A stretch of 64,000 bases of DNA from Hymenobacter volaticus (GCF_022921055.1 NZ_CP095061.1:4379501-4443500), one strand, 5' to 3'. Counted from the stretch's first letter, positions 27,270 to 39,581 are shown. Numbers and translations: made by a program. Notes: generated by a model not told the origin, from the letters alone.

Positions 27270-29126
27270 ATGGCCAAAGTTGCAATCAACCTCTCCACCG
27301 GAAGTATACAGCAGGAAGAAATCATTGTCGGCATCGATTTGGGCACTACCAACTCGCTGGTAGCCTACATCCACCCCGATACTCGGCAGCCACTGGCTAT
27401 CAACGACCAGGGCCGCGGTACCATAGTCCCGTCAGTGGTGCACTTTCCGGCCGGCGGTGAAACTCCTATCGTCGGCACCGACGCCAAGGACTACCTTCTC
27501 ACCGACCCGCAGAACACGATTTACTCGGTGAAGCGCCTCTTGGGTAAGAGTTACAAAGACCTTGGCGGCCACGCCTCCGACCTTGGCTACAAGGTAATTG
27601 ACGACAATTCGGAAGGATTGGTAAAAATCCGCGTCGGCGAAAAGTTCTACTCCCCTATCGAGCTTTCCGCGGAAATCTTGAAAGAGTTGCGTGCCCGTGC
27701 CGAGCACGCCCTCAAGACGCCCGTCAACAAAGCTGTTATCACGGTGCCAGCTTACTTCAACGACTCGCAGCGCCAAGCCACCCGCGACGCGGGTCGATTG
27801 GCTGGGCTAGAAGTTCTGCGCATTGTGAACGAGCCTACCGCTGCCGCGCTAGCCTACGGCATCGGCCTCTCGCCCGACGAAGAGAAAACCGTCGCCGTAT
27901 ATGACCTCGGCGGGGGCACCTTCGACGTGAGCATCCTGCGCATTCAGCAAGGCATCTTTGAAGTGCTGAGCACCAACGGTGACACTTATCTCGGCGGCGA
28001 CGACCTCGACCGCGCCATTATCAACCACTGGACTACGCAATACCAGTTGGCCTCCGTCCTAGAGCAGAATGTGCCGCTGCAACAAGAGTTGCGGCTACTA
28101 GCCGAAGCCGCCAAGAAATACCTGAGCCAGCACGACGACTTCGGCGCCAACTTCAACGACTTGGTGCTGCGCATTACCAAACCAGAATTCAACAACTTGG
28201 TGCGGCCGCTTGTAGAGCGGACCATCGTTTCGTGTCGGCAAGCCTTAGCGGATGCCAAGCTCACCCCGAAAGACCTAGACGCCGTGCTGCTGGTCGGCGG
28301 CTCCACTCGCGTGCCGCTCGTGTACGATTCGGTGTCGGAGTTCTTCCAACAGCCAGCCAACAATTCGCTGAACCCCGATGAGGTAGTAGCCCTCGGGGCC
28401 GCCATTCAAGCCGACATCCTGGGTGGTAACCGCCGCGACGTGCTCCTGCTCGATGTAACACCTCTTACGCTAGGCATCGAAACCCTGGGCGGTTTGATGG
28501 ACCCTATCATCGCGCGCAACTCGAAAATCCCGACCAAAGCGGGCCGGCAGTACACTACGAGCGTGGATGGGCAAGTGAACCTGAAAATTTCGGTGTACCA
28601 AGGCGAGCGGGATTTGGTAAGTGAAAACCGCAAGCTGGCCGAGTTCGATTTGCGCGGCATTCCGGCCATGCCCGCCGGTCTGCCCAAAGTAGATGTAAAC
28701 TTCATTCTGAACGCCGACGGCATTCTGAAGGTAGAAGCCATCGAGCTACGCTCCGGTACCAGTCAGGCCGTTGAAATCAAGCCGCAATACGGCCTCACCG
28801 ACGACCAAGTGGAAAAGATGCTCATGGACTCGCTCACCTTCGCCCGCGAAGACGTAGCCGCTCGCATGGTGATTGAAGCGCGCACAGTGGCCGAGCAGAT
28901 GCTGTATCAAGTGGAGCGGTTCGTGGAGAAGAACCATCTACACCTGACTGAGGACGAAATAACACTCACGGCGGCCGCCACCCAGAACCTGCGCGAGGCT
29001 CTCGAAACGAAAGAGAAGGACACCATCCTGAAAGCTGTCGACGAGTTGGAGGCGCTCACTAGCCCTTATGCAGAGCGGGTGATGAACATCTCAATCAAGC
29101 AAGCTATGACCGGCAAGAAGATCTAA
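27270..29126 (+). CDS. hscA: Hsp70 family chaperone, HscA-like
   Basis: The ORF is open from 27,183, but the ATG at 27,270 (MAKVAINLSTGS) gives a 618-residue product with GIDLGTTNSLVAY at 21-33. The ATPase domain shows VPAYFNDSQRQATRDAGRLAGL, IVNEPTAAALAYG and VYDLGGGTFDVS. The substrate domain begins at VTPLTLGIETLGG. Length and the SVVHF signature fit HscA, the Fe-S assembly chaperone, better than DnaK (about 640 residues with an acidic tail). No iscU or hscB is adjacent, so the Fe-S role rests on family resemblance only. Followed by its own terminator. Confidence 0.85.
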   Translation: MAKVAINLSTGSIQQEEIIVGIDLGTTNSLVAYIHPDTRQPLAINDQGRGTIVPSVVHFPAGGETPIVGTDAKDYLLTDPQNTIYSVKRLLGKSYKDLGGHASDLGYKVIDDNSEGLVKIRVGEKFYSPIELSAEILKELRARAEHALKTPVNKAVITVPAYFNDSQRQATRDAGRLAGLEVLRIVNEPTAAALAYGIGLSPDEEKTVAVYDLGGGTFDVSILRIQQGIFEVLSTNGDTYLGGDDLDRAIINHWTTQYQLASVLEQNVPLQQELRLLAEAAKKYLSQHDDFGANFNDLVLRITKPEFNNLVRPLVERTIVSCRQALADAKLTPKDLDAVLLVGGSTRVPLVYDSVSEFFQQPANNSLNPDEVVALGAAIQADILGGNRRDVLLLDVTPLTLGIETLGGLMDPIIARNSKIPTKAGRQYTTSVDGQVNLKISVYQGERDLVSENRKLAEFDLRGIPAMPAGLPKVDVNFILNADGILKVEAIELRSGTSQAVEIKPQYGLTDDQVEKMLMDSLTFAREDVAARMVIEARTVAEQMLYQVERFVEKNHLHLTEDEITLTAAATQNLREALETKEKDTILKAVDELEALTSPYAERVMNISIKQAMTGKKI

Positions 29127-29201
29127 CTTAAAGTTTTCACTTGCACTAAGTCTACCTCTACCTCGCTAAACGTGAGGTATTGGTTTGGCATTACCTTCGC
29201 C

Positions 29202-29230
29202 CGCCCTGCTAGCTTCTAGCAGGGCGTTTT
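29202..29230 (+). terminator. Terminator of the HscA-like gene
   Basis: 11-bp perfect stem (CGCCCTGCTAG with CTAGCAGGGCG), 3-nt loop, then TTTT. Confidence 0.85.
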
Positions 29231-29356
29231 AATTATTGGGTATCTCTATTTCTTTCGGGAAAACATTAATTCCTTTCGAGGAACACAGCACATAGTAATA
29301 AAGAGTACATAAATTGTTTTCACCACTGATTGTCGGCAGTAAACGGTACAAACCCC

Positions 29357-30564
29357 ATGAATACGCACCTCGCTCGCCTTTACTATATTGCTCAGCAGCC
29401 TAGTCGGCGCATTATCGGGTTGATGTCAGGGACTTCGCTAGATGGGCTGGATGTGGCACTGTGCAATGTGCGAGGGCACGGGTCCGGTACTCAGTTGACG
29501 CTAGAGCAATTTACCACGGTGGCGTACGATGAGGATGTGCGCTACCGAATCCGGCAGGTGTTTGCTGGCAACCAAGTCAGCTTGGAATATTTGACCTTAC
29601 TGAACCCATGGCTAGGGATACTTCATGCCGATATGGTGCTAGCGTGCCTGCGCAACTGGCAAATTGACCCTGCCGCCATCGACTTGATAGCTAGCCATGG
29701 GCAAACTGTTTACCATGCGCCCTATCATCAGCACCAACGCGCCGATTTTTCGCTTAATGCTACGCTGCAACTCGGAGATGGCGACCATATAGCCGTACGC
29801 ACCGGCATTATCACCGTGAGCGACTTCCGACAAAAGCACCTTGCCGCCGGTGGTGAAGGCGCTCCACTAGCTGCTTACGGTGATTATCTGCTGCTCAGTA
29901 GTCCTAATGAGGAACGGCTATTGCTCAACCTCGGTGGTATTGCCAACTTCACTTATCTGCCCCGCACCGGTGAGGATGCCAGCACGGCTTTCAGCACCGA
30001 TACCGGCCCCGGCAACACTTTGCTCGATGCCACTGTACGCGCCCACCGTCCTGGCTTAGCCTATGACGAAGATGGCCGCTTGGCCGCTGCTGGTCAGGTG
30101 CACCAGGAACTGCTGAAAACTTTACTTGATCATCCTTTCTTTGCTGCTCCCCTACCCAAAACCACAGGCCCGAGTTATTCGGGCCGGCATACTTGCAGGA
30201 AGCACAGAGGCAAAACGGCACTTCAGAATTGAGATTAGAAGATCTACTCGCTACCCTCACCGAACTAAGTGCTATCGGCGTAGCGCGAGCCACAATTCAG
30301 GCCTTTGGTAGCGAGCCGACTCTGGCGGTATATGCTAGTGGCGGCGGAGCGCACAATCCCGCTCTGCAATCGGCTCTTAGGCGGCACCTGCCAGGTTGCC
30401 GCTTCAGTACAACCCAAGATCTCGGCATCTTGCCTGATGCGAAGGAAGCCATCTTGTTTGCCGTACTGGCTAATGAAGCTGTCGTTGGGCAGCCCATTTC
30501 CATCGGAACCGGGCGACAACGGGTACCTGCCGTGACAATGGGCAAGATTTCCTGGCCTAGTTAA
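29357..30564 (+). pseudogene. anmK: Anhydro-N-acetylmuramic acid kinase, frameshifted
   Basis: AnmK phosphorylates and opens 1,6-anhydro-MurNAc in peptidoglycan recycling. ATG at 29,357 is preferred over the upstream TTG. The ATP site motif GLMSGTSLDGLD lies at 21-32; DTGPGN and NLGGIANFTYL are also present. At 30,169-30,172 (GGCCCGAGTT) one base is missing. The first frame runs into an unrelated tail and stops at 30,232. In the -1 frame the expected P-E-L-F-G-P-A-Y follows and continues through VYASGGGAHNPAL to the stop at 30,564. Restored length is about 402 residues. Likely a sequencing error. Confidence 0.88.
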
Positions 30565-31032
30565 TTAGCGAACTGGAGCAGCCAATGGTATCAACCCAAA
30601 GCTCAGCACCTGCCGGGCTGTAGAATCACGAAACGTCACATCGAGTTGCATGCGAGGACGAGGGGTTAAGGTATCAGCCTTGAACATAAAAGCCACAAAC
30701 GACTGAGGTGCTTGCCCGTCGCGGAGTCGGAAGCCTAGTTTGTACAGGTCGATGGCAGGTCCCAAACGACGTCCCTGCTCGTACAGCGGCTGGGCTACTG
30801 CTCGAAACTGCGTGGGTGTGAGAGCCGAACCTACCTCAGGCGCGAGCATCCGATGGGCTACATCAAACTCGCCGCGCAGTACAGCCAACAAAAACTGTCG
30901 TGCTGCCTGTATTTGCGTGAGACGAGGTGCGCGCGACTCAGCACCTAGTGGCTTACTTGCTAGCAATAGACATACAACCACTAGCAACCAACGAGCGTGA
31001 AGAGCAAGGTGAAACACGCGTATCCGCTTCAT
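30565..31032 (-). CDS. Secreted DUF3887-like protein
   Basis: The ATG at 31,032 (MKRIRVFHLALHAR) gives 155 residues and an N-terminal signal peptide; an earlier start at 31,050 adds six residues. The hydrophobic core WLLVVVCLLLASKPLGA is followed by a domain resembling DUF3887 (AARQFLLAVLRGEFDVAH, then LTPTQFRAVAQPLYEQG). Such domains are found in secreted or membrane proteins of unknown role. It is convergent with anmK, the two stop codons being adjacent. Confidence 0.65.
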   Translation of the reverse strand: MKRIRVFHLALHARWLLVVVCLLLASKPLGAESRAPRLTQIQAARQFLLAVLRGEFDVAHRMLAPEVGSALTPTQFRAVAQPLYEQGRRLGPAIDLYKLGFRLRDGQAPQSFVAFMFKADTLTPRPRMQLDVTFRDSTARQVLSFGLIPLAAPVR

Positions 31033-31190
31033 AAAAGGCAGGTAATTCATTTTCTAACTCGACTGGCTCGTTCCTCGTCCCTCGTTCCTTCAACGCAGAT
31101 CGGCAGTAGATAGCCGGTTCTCTCGAACACAGCCCTCTACCGCCGATACAGTCGCTTCACAGGAAGTTTTAGGTAATGCTACCCGCTGTG

Positions 31191-34100
31191 TTATTCAATC
31201 ACAATACGACGAGTGGCATTGAGACCTGCACCTGTTAGGCGCAGAACATATATACCGGAGCTCAGTGTATGCGTATCGAATTCAGCTGGGGCCATTCGGC
31301 CATCAAGGGTTAGCTGTTGCTGACTTATCTGCCGGCCAAGCGCGTCATAAAGGCTCAAATTGGCTGTTTTTCCGTTGCCAGCACCTGCTAACTGCACTGT
31401 GAGGCTCTTGCCAATTGTTGCAGGATTTGGGAATACACTTAATGTCAAGCCCGCTAACTGCTCATCACGCGTGCCTTGCACAATACCCACCGTCAATGAG
31501 CGAGCCAGCACGTTGTTGGTTTCGTTGCTTTCCGCAATATCGTTTATGTGGTCGGCCGCAATTAGCACGTAATAGATACCAGACGCAGTATTGGCCGGAA
31601 CAATAAACGAGGTACTCATTGGCTGCGAGCCGTTCGACCCTAGAAATCCAGCCTGAGAGTTGCCAAGGAAAGTGTCATTGGTGCTGAGTACCGCATCCGT
31701 TGAGAGATAATAGCCCGTAGCGCTCTGCGGAGCTGTGGTGTTGCCTTGGTTGTTCAGCGTGCAGTTAGCCGTAATAATACCGCCAGGCATCACCGCGCTG
31801 CTAGAGAGCGTTGCTTGACTAATCGTCAAATCGGGGAGTATCGGCGCCGTAACGAATAGGCTGGTGAACGTGACGTTGTTGGTTTCACTGATTTCCGTCA
31901 CGTTATTCTGCGGGTCAGCGGCGTACAACAAATAATAGTAGCCTGTGGCTATTGAGCTTGGAATAGTTACTTGTCCGTTACGCGTAGCCGACTGGCCAGA
32001 TGATAACGCACCGCCCGTTACGCTACCTAACGGTGTGTCGGAGGCATCTAAGGTCGTGTTGGTTGAAAAGTAATAACCTAACGCACTGCTAGTAGCCGTT
32101 ACGCTTCCCTGGTTCCTAATTGAAGCGAAAAGCGTTAGGCTACTACCGGCCGTTGCGGAATTCGGGTTGCTTGCGGAAATCACGGGCACAAGATCGGGCA
32201 GTGCGGCTGGCACAATGCATGACACTGTTGCTTCAAATCCGCTATATACTACACTGAAATCAGTAGTGAATTGTAGTGTAAGTACACCACTACTGTTGGT
32301 TGCCGTGATAACGCCGGGATTCGTGACGTAAGTACCTATTATCGGTGACGAAGTATCCGGGCCATCATAAATAGTGAGACGGTCACAGCAAGTCTCTACG
32401 ACAAACGAATTGAATACAAGTTGAATCTTGCTGCCCGCCGTACCAGGATTGATTACGAGACTACCAGAGGCGCCATTATTGTAAGCTCCGGTTCCGCCAT
32501 GGTCATATACCGTCGTGTTGCACGTAGTAATTGTGGCTGTTCCTGAATAGGGCACCATTACCCCATTGAAGGGTGCCGTCACAGTAAAAGACAGCGCCAC
32601 GAGGTTATTATTCTCGTTGGTTTCGCTCACCAAGGCTGTATGATCGGCTACAAACAGTATGTAATAGTTGCCGGGTGTTGTGCCAGTCGGAATGAAAAGA
32701 TTGGCCGTGCGGCTGCTATAGTCATTGGCCGCCAGATAGTTTCCGTTTGCAGCACCTAACAGGACATCACTAGCGCTTAGCACATTATCAGTGGAAAGAT
32801 AATACCCCACATTGCTACTCTGAGTGGCTGAGTTCCCTTGATTGTTGATAGTAACGAAGGCATTGAAGGGAATACCGGCCCCGGCTGAAGTTGGCGACAG
32901 GCTTGGCTGCGTTAAAACCAGATCCACACCAGGAGCTACAATGTTGAGCGTAGTGCTCGTAGCGTTGTTATTTTCGTTGGTTTCAATTACCAAGTTCTGG
33001 TAGTCAACCACAAAGAACACATAATAGGTACCAATAGCCGTACTCGCAGGAATGGTGATACTTCCTGAACGATAATTGGAGCTGTTGCCTGTAAGAGTAC
33101 TACCAAATGTGCTACCCACCAATATATCATTAGAACTTAACGTATTATCAGCAGATAGGTAATATCCCACGCTAGACGAAGCAGCACTGCTATTGCCCTG
33201 GTTATAGACGTAGCTATTTGTAACAACACTGCTGCCTGGCACTGCAGAGCTATTGTTCAGATAAGGTTGTTGGACTAGTAGATCCACAGTGGGCGACATT
33301 ACAGTAAGAACCACACTGCGGACGTTATTAGCCTCGTTTGTTTCCGTAACTGCGTTCAAGTGGTCAGCCGCAAACAGCACGTAGTAGGTACCTGCTGTAA
33401 TCGTGTTGGGCAGGGTAAACTGCGGGTAGATAGTAGTCCCTTGGTTTGTCGTCAGCTGCGATACGGCATTAGCCACCAGCAATTGATCATTGGAACTCAA
33501 CGTGGCGTCAGTGGAAAGATAAACGCCCGCGTTGCTCGTGTTAGCCGTTGTGTTGCCTTGGTTGAAGATGTAGGCGCTAGCGCTGATAAATGCCCCTGAC
33601 AAAACAGAGCTCTGACTTAGCTGTGCCTCCTGCACCAACAAATCAACGCTCGGCGCCGACACGGTAATGGATACCGCCGCTACGTTGTTAGTCTCATTAC
33701 TCTCAGCCACTACATTTTGATAATCCGCTGCGAACAAGATGTAATAATTGCCGGGTGTAAGTCCGGGGGTACGTTGGTTGTAGCACTACGGTATTGGTTG
33801 TAGCTAGGCGTCAGCTGCCCTCCAAACGAGGAAGTTAACAGCTGATCATTAGCATCAAGGGCTATATCTGTGGAGATGTAGTAGCCCACGCTACTGAAAT
33901 TGGCGGGGGCATTGCCTTGGTTTGCTATCGTGCACGACAAGCTTAGAGAGTTACCTGGTGCCGTATTAGGCGTATTTACGTTGGTTTGCTGAACCACAAG
34001 ATCAGTACTAGGCGGCACCACGTTCACCGAAATACTAGCAACGTTATTATTTTCATTGCTTTCGTTTACTAAGCCCAAGTAATCGGCTGCAAACAGCAGA

Positions 34101-34831
34101 TAATAGCTGCCTGGCAGCGTAGCAGGAGGCACGGACAACGTAGCCGAGCGGTATGATGACTGATTACCACCTAACAGGCCGCCTGCCGACTTATCTAACA
34201 GTATATCGTTGGCACTCAACGTAGCGTCCGACGATAAATAATATCCCACACTACTAGTTTGAGCATTTGTCCCCGACAGGTTATAGACTGTACAGTTCAC
34301 CGACAGAGAATTGCCAGGTACTATAGCTAATGGTTGTGCAGAAGCTCCCTGGATAGCTAAATCAGCCTGCGGAATGGAAGTAACGCAGGCAATGGTAGCC
34401 GCAAAACCGTTGTCCTGATAGACATTGTCGCTGGTGAAACGCAGCGTAAGTGTACCAGCGCTCGTAGTGGCATACACCATACCCGGGCTTTGCGAGTCGT
34501 AAACACCTATGAGAGGAGCCGCTGTATCGGAACCATCATAAATGTAAAGTCGGTCATAGTTCGTTTCTACGTGAAATGAGGTGAACTCAAGCCGGATTTT
34601 GTTGCCGGCTGTAGCAGGGGTTAATGTTACCGTACCATTAGCGCTGGCAGAGTAATTACCATTGGCCCCACCATCATCGTAGAGTGTTCCCCCACAAGTT
34701 GTAAAAGCAGCTGAACCTGCAATAGGTAATTGATACGTCTGAGACATGGCTGGTAACGCCAAAATCAACAGCAGCATTAAGTTTCCAAACGACAGTGATT
34801 GTCGTTTGAGTAATAAGTAGAGTTGGGCCAT
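31191..34831 (-). pseudogene. Giant secreted CARDB/CUB protein with T9SS sorting domain, frameshifted
   Basis: Two frames join into one protein of about 1,213 residues when a base is added in the G-run 33,765-33,769. The start at 34,831 (MAQLYLLLKRQS) gives a signal peptide ending near PAMSQ. Order: a CUB domain (FTTCGGTLYDDGG, about 45-150), five CARDB repeats, a second CUB (ITTCNTTVYDHGG), two more CARDB repeats, and a type A T9SS C-terminal domain (LSVFPNPA to the end). Each CARDB unit ends with an E-x-N-E-x-N-N motif. It is probably a cell-surface or released adhesin or enzyme carrier; no catalytic domain is seen. Confidence 0.88.
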
Positions 34832-34857
34832 ACAGTAATGGGAATAGATAAAAAATG

Positions 34858-34897
34858 AAAAAGCCAGCCCTACGCTCTTTTTTAAAAGCGGGCTGGC
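34858..34897 (-). terminator. Terminator of the divIC-like gene
   Basis: On the minus strand GCCAGCCC pairs with GGGCTGGC around an inner A/T-rich hairpin and is followed by TTTTT. It separates the septum gene from the CARDB gene. Confidence 0.8.
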
Positions 34898-34939
34898 AAC
34901 ATGGATAAGCAAGAAAAGAGCGCTGGTTGGCGCGTAAAG

Positions 34940-35236
34940 CTAGTTTTCCTCTTGGTGAGGCACCAGGATAAATACGTCTTCACTAGGGCGTTTCATAATA
35001 TATCGCTCGCGGGCAAATTTTTCTAATAACTCCGGGCTGCTAAGCAACTCGGCCCGCTCTTTTTTCACTGTCTCGATATTCTCTAAATAATAGTTACGCT
35101 CGGCCTGCAGTTCCTGCAGCTTAGCATACATATCGTATTGCTTTACGAAGTCGTTGGCATCAAACACCAGCATCCACACCAGAAAGCTAACGCCTACATA
35201 AAAGTAAAAGCTGCGTAGGAATCCTGGAATGCGCAT
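34940..35236 (-). CDS. FtsB/DivIC-type septum formation protein
   Basis: The ATG at 35,236 (MRIPGFLRSFY) gives 98 residues; an upstream TTG at 35,254 is less likely. One membrane segment (about 9-25, FYFYVGVSFLVWMLVF) is followed by a coiled coil (about 35-70, LQELQAERNYYLENIETVKKE). The C-terminal motif LLEKFARERYIMKRPSEDVF is typical of the FtsB/DivIC family, which joins FtsL and FtsQ in the divisome. It is located next to eno, an arrangement frequent in Bacteroidota and Proteobacteria. Confidence 0.9.
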   Translation of the reverse strand: MRIPGFLRSFYFYVGVSFLVWMLVFDANDFVKQYDMYAKLQELQAERNYYLENIETVKKERAELLSSPELLEKFARERYIMKRPSEDVFILVPHQEEN

Positions 35237-35258
35237 AATGGTACTGCTGTTCAAGGCT

Positions 35259-35290
35259 CAAATATAGAATCAATTATTGTAGATTTACAA
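35259..35290 (-). promoter_or_regulatory. Promoter of the FtsB/DivIC-like gene
   Basis: On the minus strand a TTG (35,288-35,290) is followed after 21 nt by TATATTTG (35,259-35,266), a full Bacteroidota-type promoter about 22 bp before the ATG. Confidence 0.65.
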
Positions 35291-35360
35291 GATAGCAGCA
35301 TTGTTTTATTTAATGCGTTTCCATCCAGCTATGCACCCATTTTCTTTCCTAAACGAAATA

Positions 35361-35399
35361 AAAATGGTCCTGTTGCTTCACAGCAGCAGGACCATTTTT
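35361..35399 (-). terminator. Terminator of eno
   Basis: Stem AAAATGGTCCTG with CAGGACCATTTT, followed by T residues on the minus strand, 28 bp beyond the eno stop. Confidence 0.85.
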
Positions 35400-35426
35400 G
35401 TAAAATAGACAAAGGTAGTCGCCGGT

Positions 35427-36746
<1,320 letters not shown>

Positions 36747-36874
36747 TTAAGAGCTCGACAATGCACATCGTTTGTGGCGACAAGGTAAGGAATTCAGAAA
36801 ACAGCCGATTCAGTTTTACCACCTTTTGCCTTAATCCTTTGAGCTTGTTAATAAGAATAAGCTCAAGTCAAACA

Positions 36875-36906
36875 AAAAGGGACGTGCCAAATGGCACGTC
36901 CCTTTT
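36875..36906 (-). terminator. Terminator at the end of rplQ
   Basis: Perfect stem AAAAGGGACGTGCC with GGCACGTCCCTTTT and AAAT loop, with a T run on the minus strand. It ends the ribosomal block on the left. Confidence 0.88.
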
Positions 36907-36928
36907 CTTTTAGAAGTATTTGCTCAGA

Positions 36929-37537
36929 CTACGAAGCAGACTCCTCGTCTTTCTTCTCGTCGCGAGTTTCGCCTTCTTTCAACGTATCTGTAGCAGTATC
37001 TTCTGGCGCAGACACCTCCGTTGTAGGAGCAGCCGCAACAGGAGCATCAGTTACTACTTCAGCTGATGATTGGCCTTCGCCAGCCGTAGCTGTTGTAGCC
37101 TTTTTCTTGCCGCGCGAACGACGAGTAGTAGTGGTGGCCTTCGCTTCGCCAGCGTTTTTAGCCTCCAGCAATGTCTCGTTGTAGTCTACTAGTTCGATAA
37201 CGCACATCTCAGCATTATCCCCTAGGCGTGACTCGCTTAGCTTGATAATGCGAGTGTATCCACCAGGACGGTTAGCAATTTTAGCTGCTACGTCACCGAA
37301 CAGTTCTTTTAGAGTTTCCTTGTTCTCCAATACTGAGAATACTGTACGACGCGAGTGAGTCGTATCATTCTTAGCCTTAGTGAGCAGGGGCTCTACAAAT
37401 TGACGTAGAGCTTTGGCTTTAGCTACCGTAGTCGTCACACGCTTGTGCATGATCAGAGACGAAGCCATATTCGACAGCATAGCATTGCGGTGCGAAGCTG
37501 TGCGGCCGAGGTGGTTTATGGTTTTACCGTGACGCAT
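36929..37537 (-). CDS. rplQ: 50S ribosomal protein L17
   Basis: The 202-residue product has a normal L17 core at about 1-120 ([21 protein letters not shown]). It carries an extra tail of about 80 residues, first Thr/Arg/Lys-rich ([15 protein letters not shown]) and then acidic and Ala/Thr-rich up to [11 protein letters not shown]. coli L17 is 127 residues. An intrinsic terminator and 175 bp separate it from rpoA, so it may have its own promoter. Confidence 0.97.
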   Translation of the reverse strand: MRHGKTINHLGRTASHRNAMLSNMASSLIMHKRVTTTVAKAKALRQFVEPLLTKAKNDTTHSRRTVFSVLENKETLKELFGDVAAKIANRPGGYTRIIKLSESRLGDNAEMCVIELVDYNETLLEAKNAGEAKATTTTRRSRGKKKATTATAGEGQSSAEVVTDAPVAAAPTTEVSAPEDTATDTLKEGETRDEKKDEESAS

Positions 37538-37655
37538 AAAAAAGAGAAAAGTGTGGGCTTGCGAACGACGACCACGGCGGAAAGCAAGCTAATTGCACTG
37601 CTTTCTCATTAGAACCGTCGCCCCTTGGGCTCACTAATGAAAAAAATGAATGGGC

Positions 37656-37705
37656 AAAAAAAGGTGCTCTTCCCATAGGCGAAAGCCATAACGGGAAGAG
37701 CACCT
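37656..37705 (-). terminator. Terminator of rpoA
   Basis: 13-bp perfect stem (37,662-37,674 with 37,693-37,705) followed on the minus strand by seven T. It lies immediately after the rpoA stop codon and before rplQ. Confidence 0.85.
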
Positions 37706-37712
37706 ATAAAAA

Positions 37713-38702
37713 CTATTCTTCGTCGAGCTTATACTTGCTCAAATCCATGCCGAAGTTCAAGCCTTTCTCCTCTACGAGGTTTTCCAGCTCAGTCAACGAC
37801 TTCTTACCGAAGTTGCGGAACTTCATCATGTCCGACATATCCAACTGTACTAGGTCACCAAGGGTTTTGATGTCGGCAGCCTTGAGACAGTTGTAAGCAC
37901 GTACGCTCAGATCCATATCCGCCAATGGCGTCTTCAGAACTTTACGCATGTGCAACGTTTCTTCGTCAACAGTCTCCTCCTCTTCGGCCTTAGCCGTTTC
38001 AAAGGTCATGGTGCTGTCCGAGAACAACATGAAGTGTTGAATCAAAATGTTGGCAGCACCTTTCAGCGCTTCCTCCGGGTGAATAGAACCGTCGGTGTGA
38101 ATCTCAATAAGGAGCTTCTCATAGTCGGTTTTCTGTTCTACACGAGTATTCTCAATACTATACTTCACGTTTTTGATAGGCGTGAAGATGGCATCGATAG
38201 CAATCTGCCCGAAGACTTGGTCAGCTGGTTTGTTCTCTTCTGCTGGCACATAACCACGGCCTTTCTGAATAGAGAACTCAAACTCTAGCTCTACCGAAGG
38301 ATCAATGTGGCAAATCACGAGGTCCGTGTTCAAGACTTCGAAACCGTTGGTAAACTTGTTGATGTCACCAGCAGTAAACGTCTCCTGCCCTTTGATGCGA
38401 ACGGTGATCTTATCCTCGATTGCATCACTGACCTTTTTGAAACGCACTTGCTTCAAATTGAGGATGATTTCGGACATGTCCTCAATCACACCTTCAATGG
38501 TCATGAACTCGTGCAGAACGCTGCTGGTGCGAACCGACGTGATGGCATAGCCCTCCAGCGACGACAGCAGGATACGGCGCAATGCGTTGCCGATCGTGAC
38601 GCCGTAGCCTTTCTCCAGCGGTTTAAATTCAAACGTTCCGTAGAAGTCGTCGGATTTCTCCATTACCACCTTCTCCGGCATTTGAAAAGCTAAGATTGAC
38701 AT
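37713..38702 (-). CDS. rpoA: RNA polymerase alpha subunit
   Basis: The 329-residue subunit has an N-terminal assembly domain ([26 protein letters not shown] about 27-52) and a C-terminal DNA-contact domain ([21 protein letters not shown] about 266-286), joined by an acidic linker ([11 protein letters not shown]). It is the last gene of the rpsH-rpoA unit by position, followed by a terminator. Confidence 0.98.
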   Translation of the reverse strand: MSILAFQMPEKVVMEKSDDFYGTFEFKPLEKGYGVTIGNALRRILLSSLEGYAITSVRTSSVLHEFMTIEGVIEDMSEIILNLKQVRFKKVSDAIEDKITVRIKGQETFTAGDINKFTNGFEVLNTDLVICHIDPSVELEFEFSIQKGRGYVPAEENKPADQVFGQIAIDAIFTPIKNVKYSIENTRVEQKTDYEKLLIEIHTDGSIHPEEALKGAANILIQHFMLFSDSTMTFETAKAEEEETVDEETLHMRKVLKTPLADMDLSVRAYNCLKAADIKTLGDLVQLDMSDMMKFRNFGKKSLTELENLVEEKGLNFGMDLSKYKLDEE

Positions 38703-38718
38703 AATTGGGGCGGTTTTT

Positions 38719-38784
38719 AGTATTGAGTAATGGGTATTGAGTATTAAGGCTTCAAGAAGCTCTTAGTACCCACTACCCAATACT
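38719..38784. repeat. Inverted repeat in the rpsD-rpoA spacer
   Basis: Arms 38,719-38,736 and 38,767-38,784 are complementary over 18 bp with two mismatches; the arms carry ATTGAGTA-type short repeats. It lies in a 145-bp spacer inside the ribosomal block. Confidence 0.7.
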
Positions 38785-38847
38785 TGAATCCATTTAAAGA
38801 AAGTCGAAGTAAGAAACTGGCTTGCGTTAGCAAACCAACTTTCAAGA

Positions 38848-39453
38848 TTACTTCGAATACAACTCGACAATAAGCTGCTCCGTAATCTTCTCCGGAATCA
38901 ACTCACGCGAAGGAGCACTGATGAACTTACCAGCCATTTCCTTGCCGTCCCATTCCAACCACGAGAAAGCGCGAGCATTACGAGCACTTAAGCTGGTAGT
39001 AATAGCTTCCAGTGATTTCGACTTCTCACGTACTGCTACAATGTCACCAGCGCGGAGCTTGTAAGAAGCAATGTTCACGATTTCACCATTAACGGTAACG
39101 TGTTTGTGCAACACTAGCTGACGAGCAGCGCGACGCGTAGTAGCAATGCCTAAACGGTACACAGTGTTGTCGAGGCGTGACTCTAGCAAAGCCAGCAAGT
39201 TGTCACCGGTGATGCCGGGCATGGTAGCTGCTTTGTGGAATAGGTTCTCGAACTGCTTCTCGAGCACACCGTACATATATTTAACTTTCTGCTTCTCCAT
39301 CAACTGGACAGCGTACTCGCTTTGTTTCTTACGACGACCACGGCCATGCTGGCCAGGAGGATACGCTTTCTTAGTGAGTGCCTTGCTTGGGCCAAAGATC
39401 GGCTCACCAAAGCGACGGGCAATCTTGGTTTTTGGACCGGTATAACGTGCCAT
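38848..39453 (-). CDS. rpsD: 30S ribosomal protein S4
   Basis: 201-residue primary 16S rRNA-binding protein. The N terminus ([22 protein letters not shown]) has no zinc cysteines, and the S4 RNA-binding domain is visible at [31 protein letters not shown]. Full length. It lies between rpsK and rpoA in the alpha-operon order. Confidence 0.98.
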   Translation of the reverse strand: MARYTGPKTKIARRFGEPIFGPSKALTKKAYPPGQHGRGRRKKQSEYAVQLMEKQKVKYMYGVLEKQFENLFHKAATMPGITGDNLLALLESRLDNTVYRLGIATTRRAARQLVLHKHVTVNGEIVNIASYKLRAGDIVAVREKSKSLEAITTSLSARNARAFSWLEWDGKEMAGKFISAPSRELIPEKITEQLIVELYSK

Positions 39454-39581
39454 TTCGGGGTTGTTGAGTTTTGAGGGGGTTGAACTGCGTGTGTCGGGCT
39501 TCTCAGATATGCCTTGTTGATTAGAAAAGGCGCATCAGAAACCCGACACCGAAGGCAAACACTGTTTGCCAGTTCAGATAA

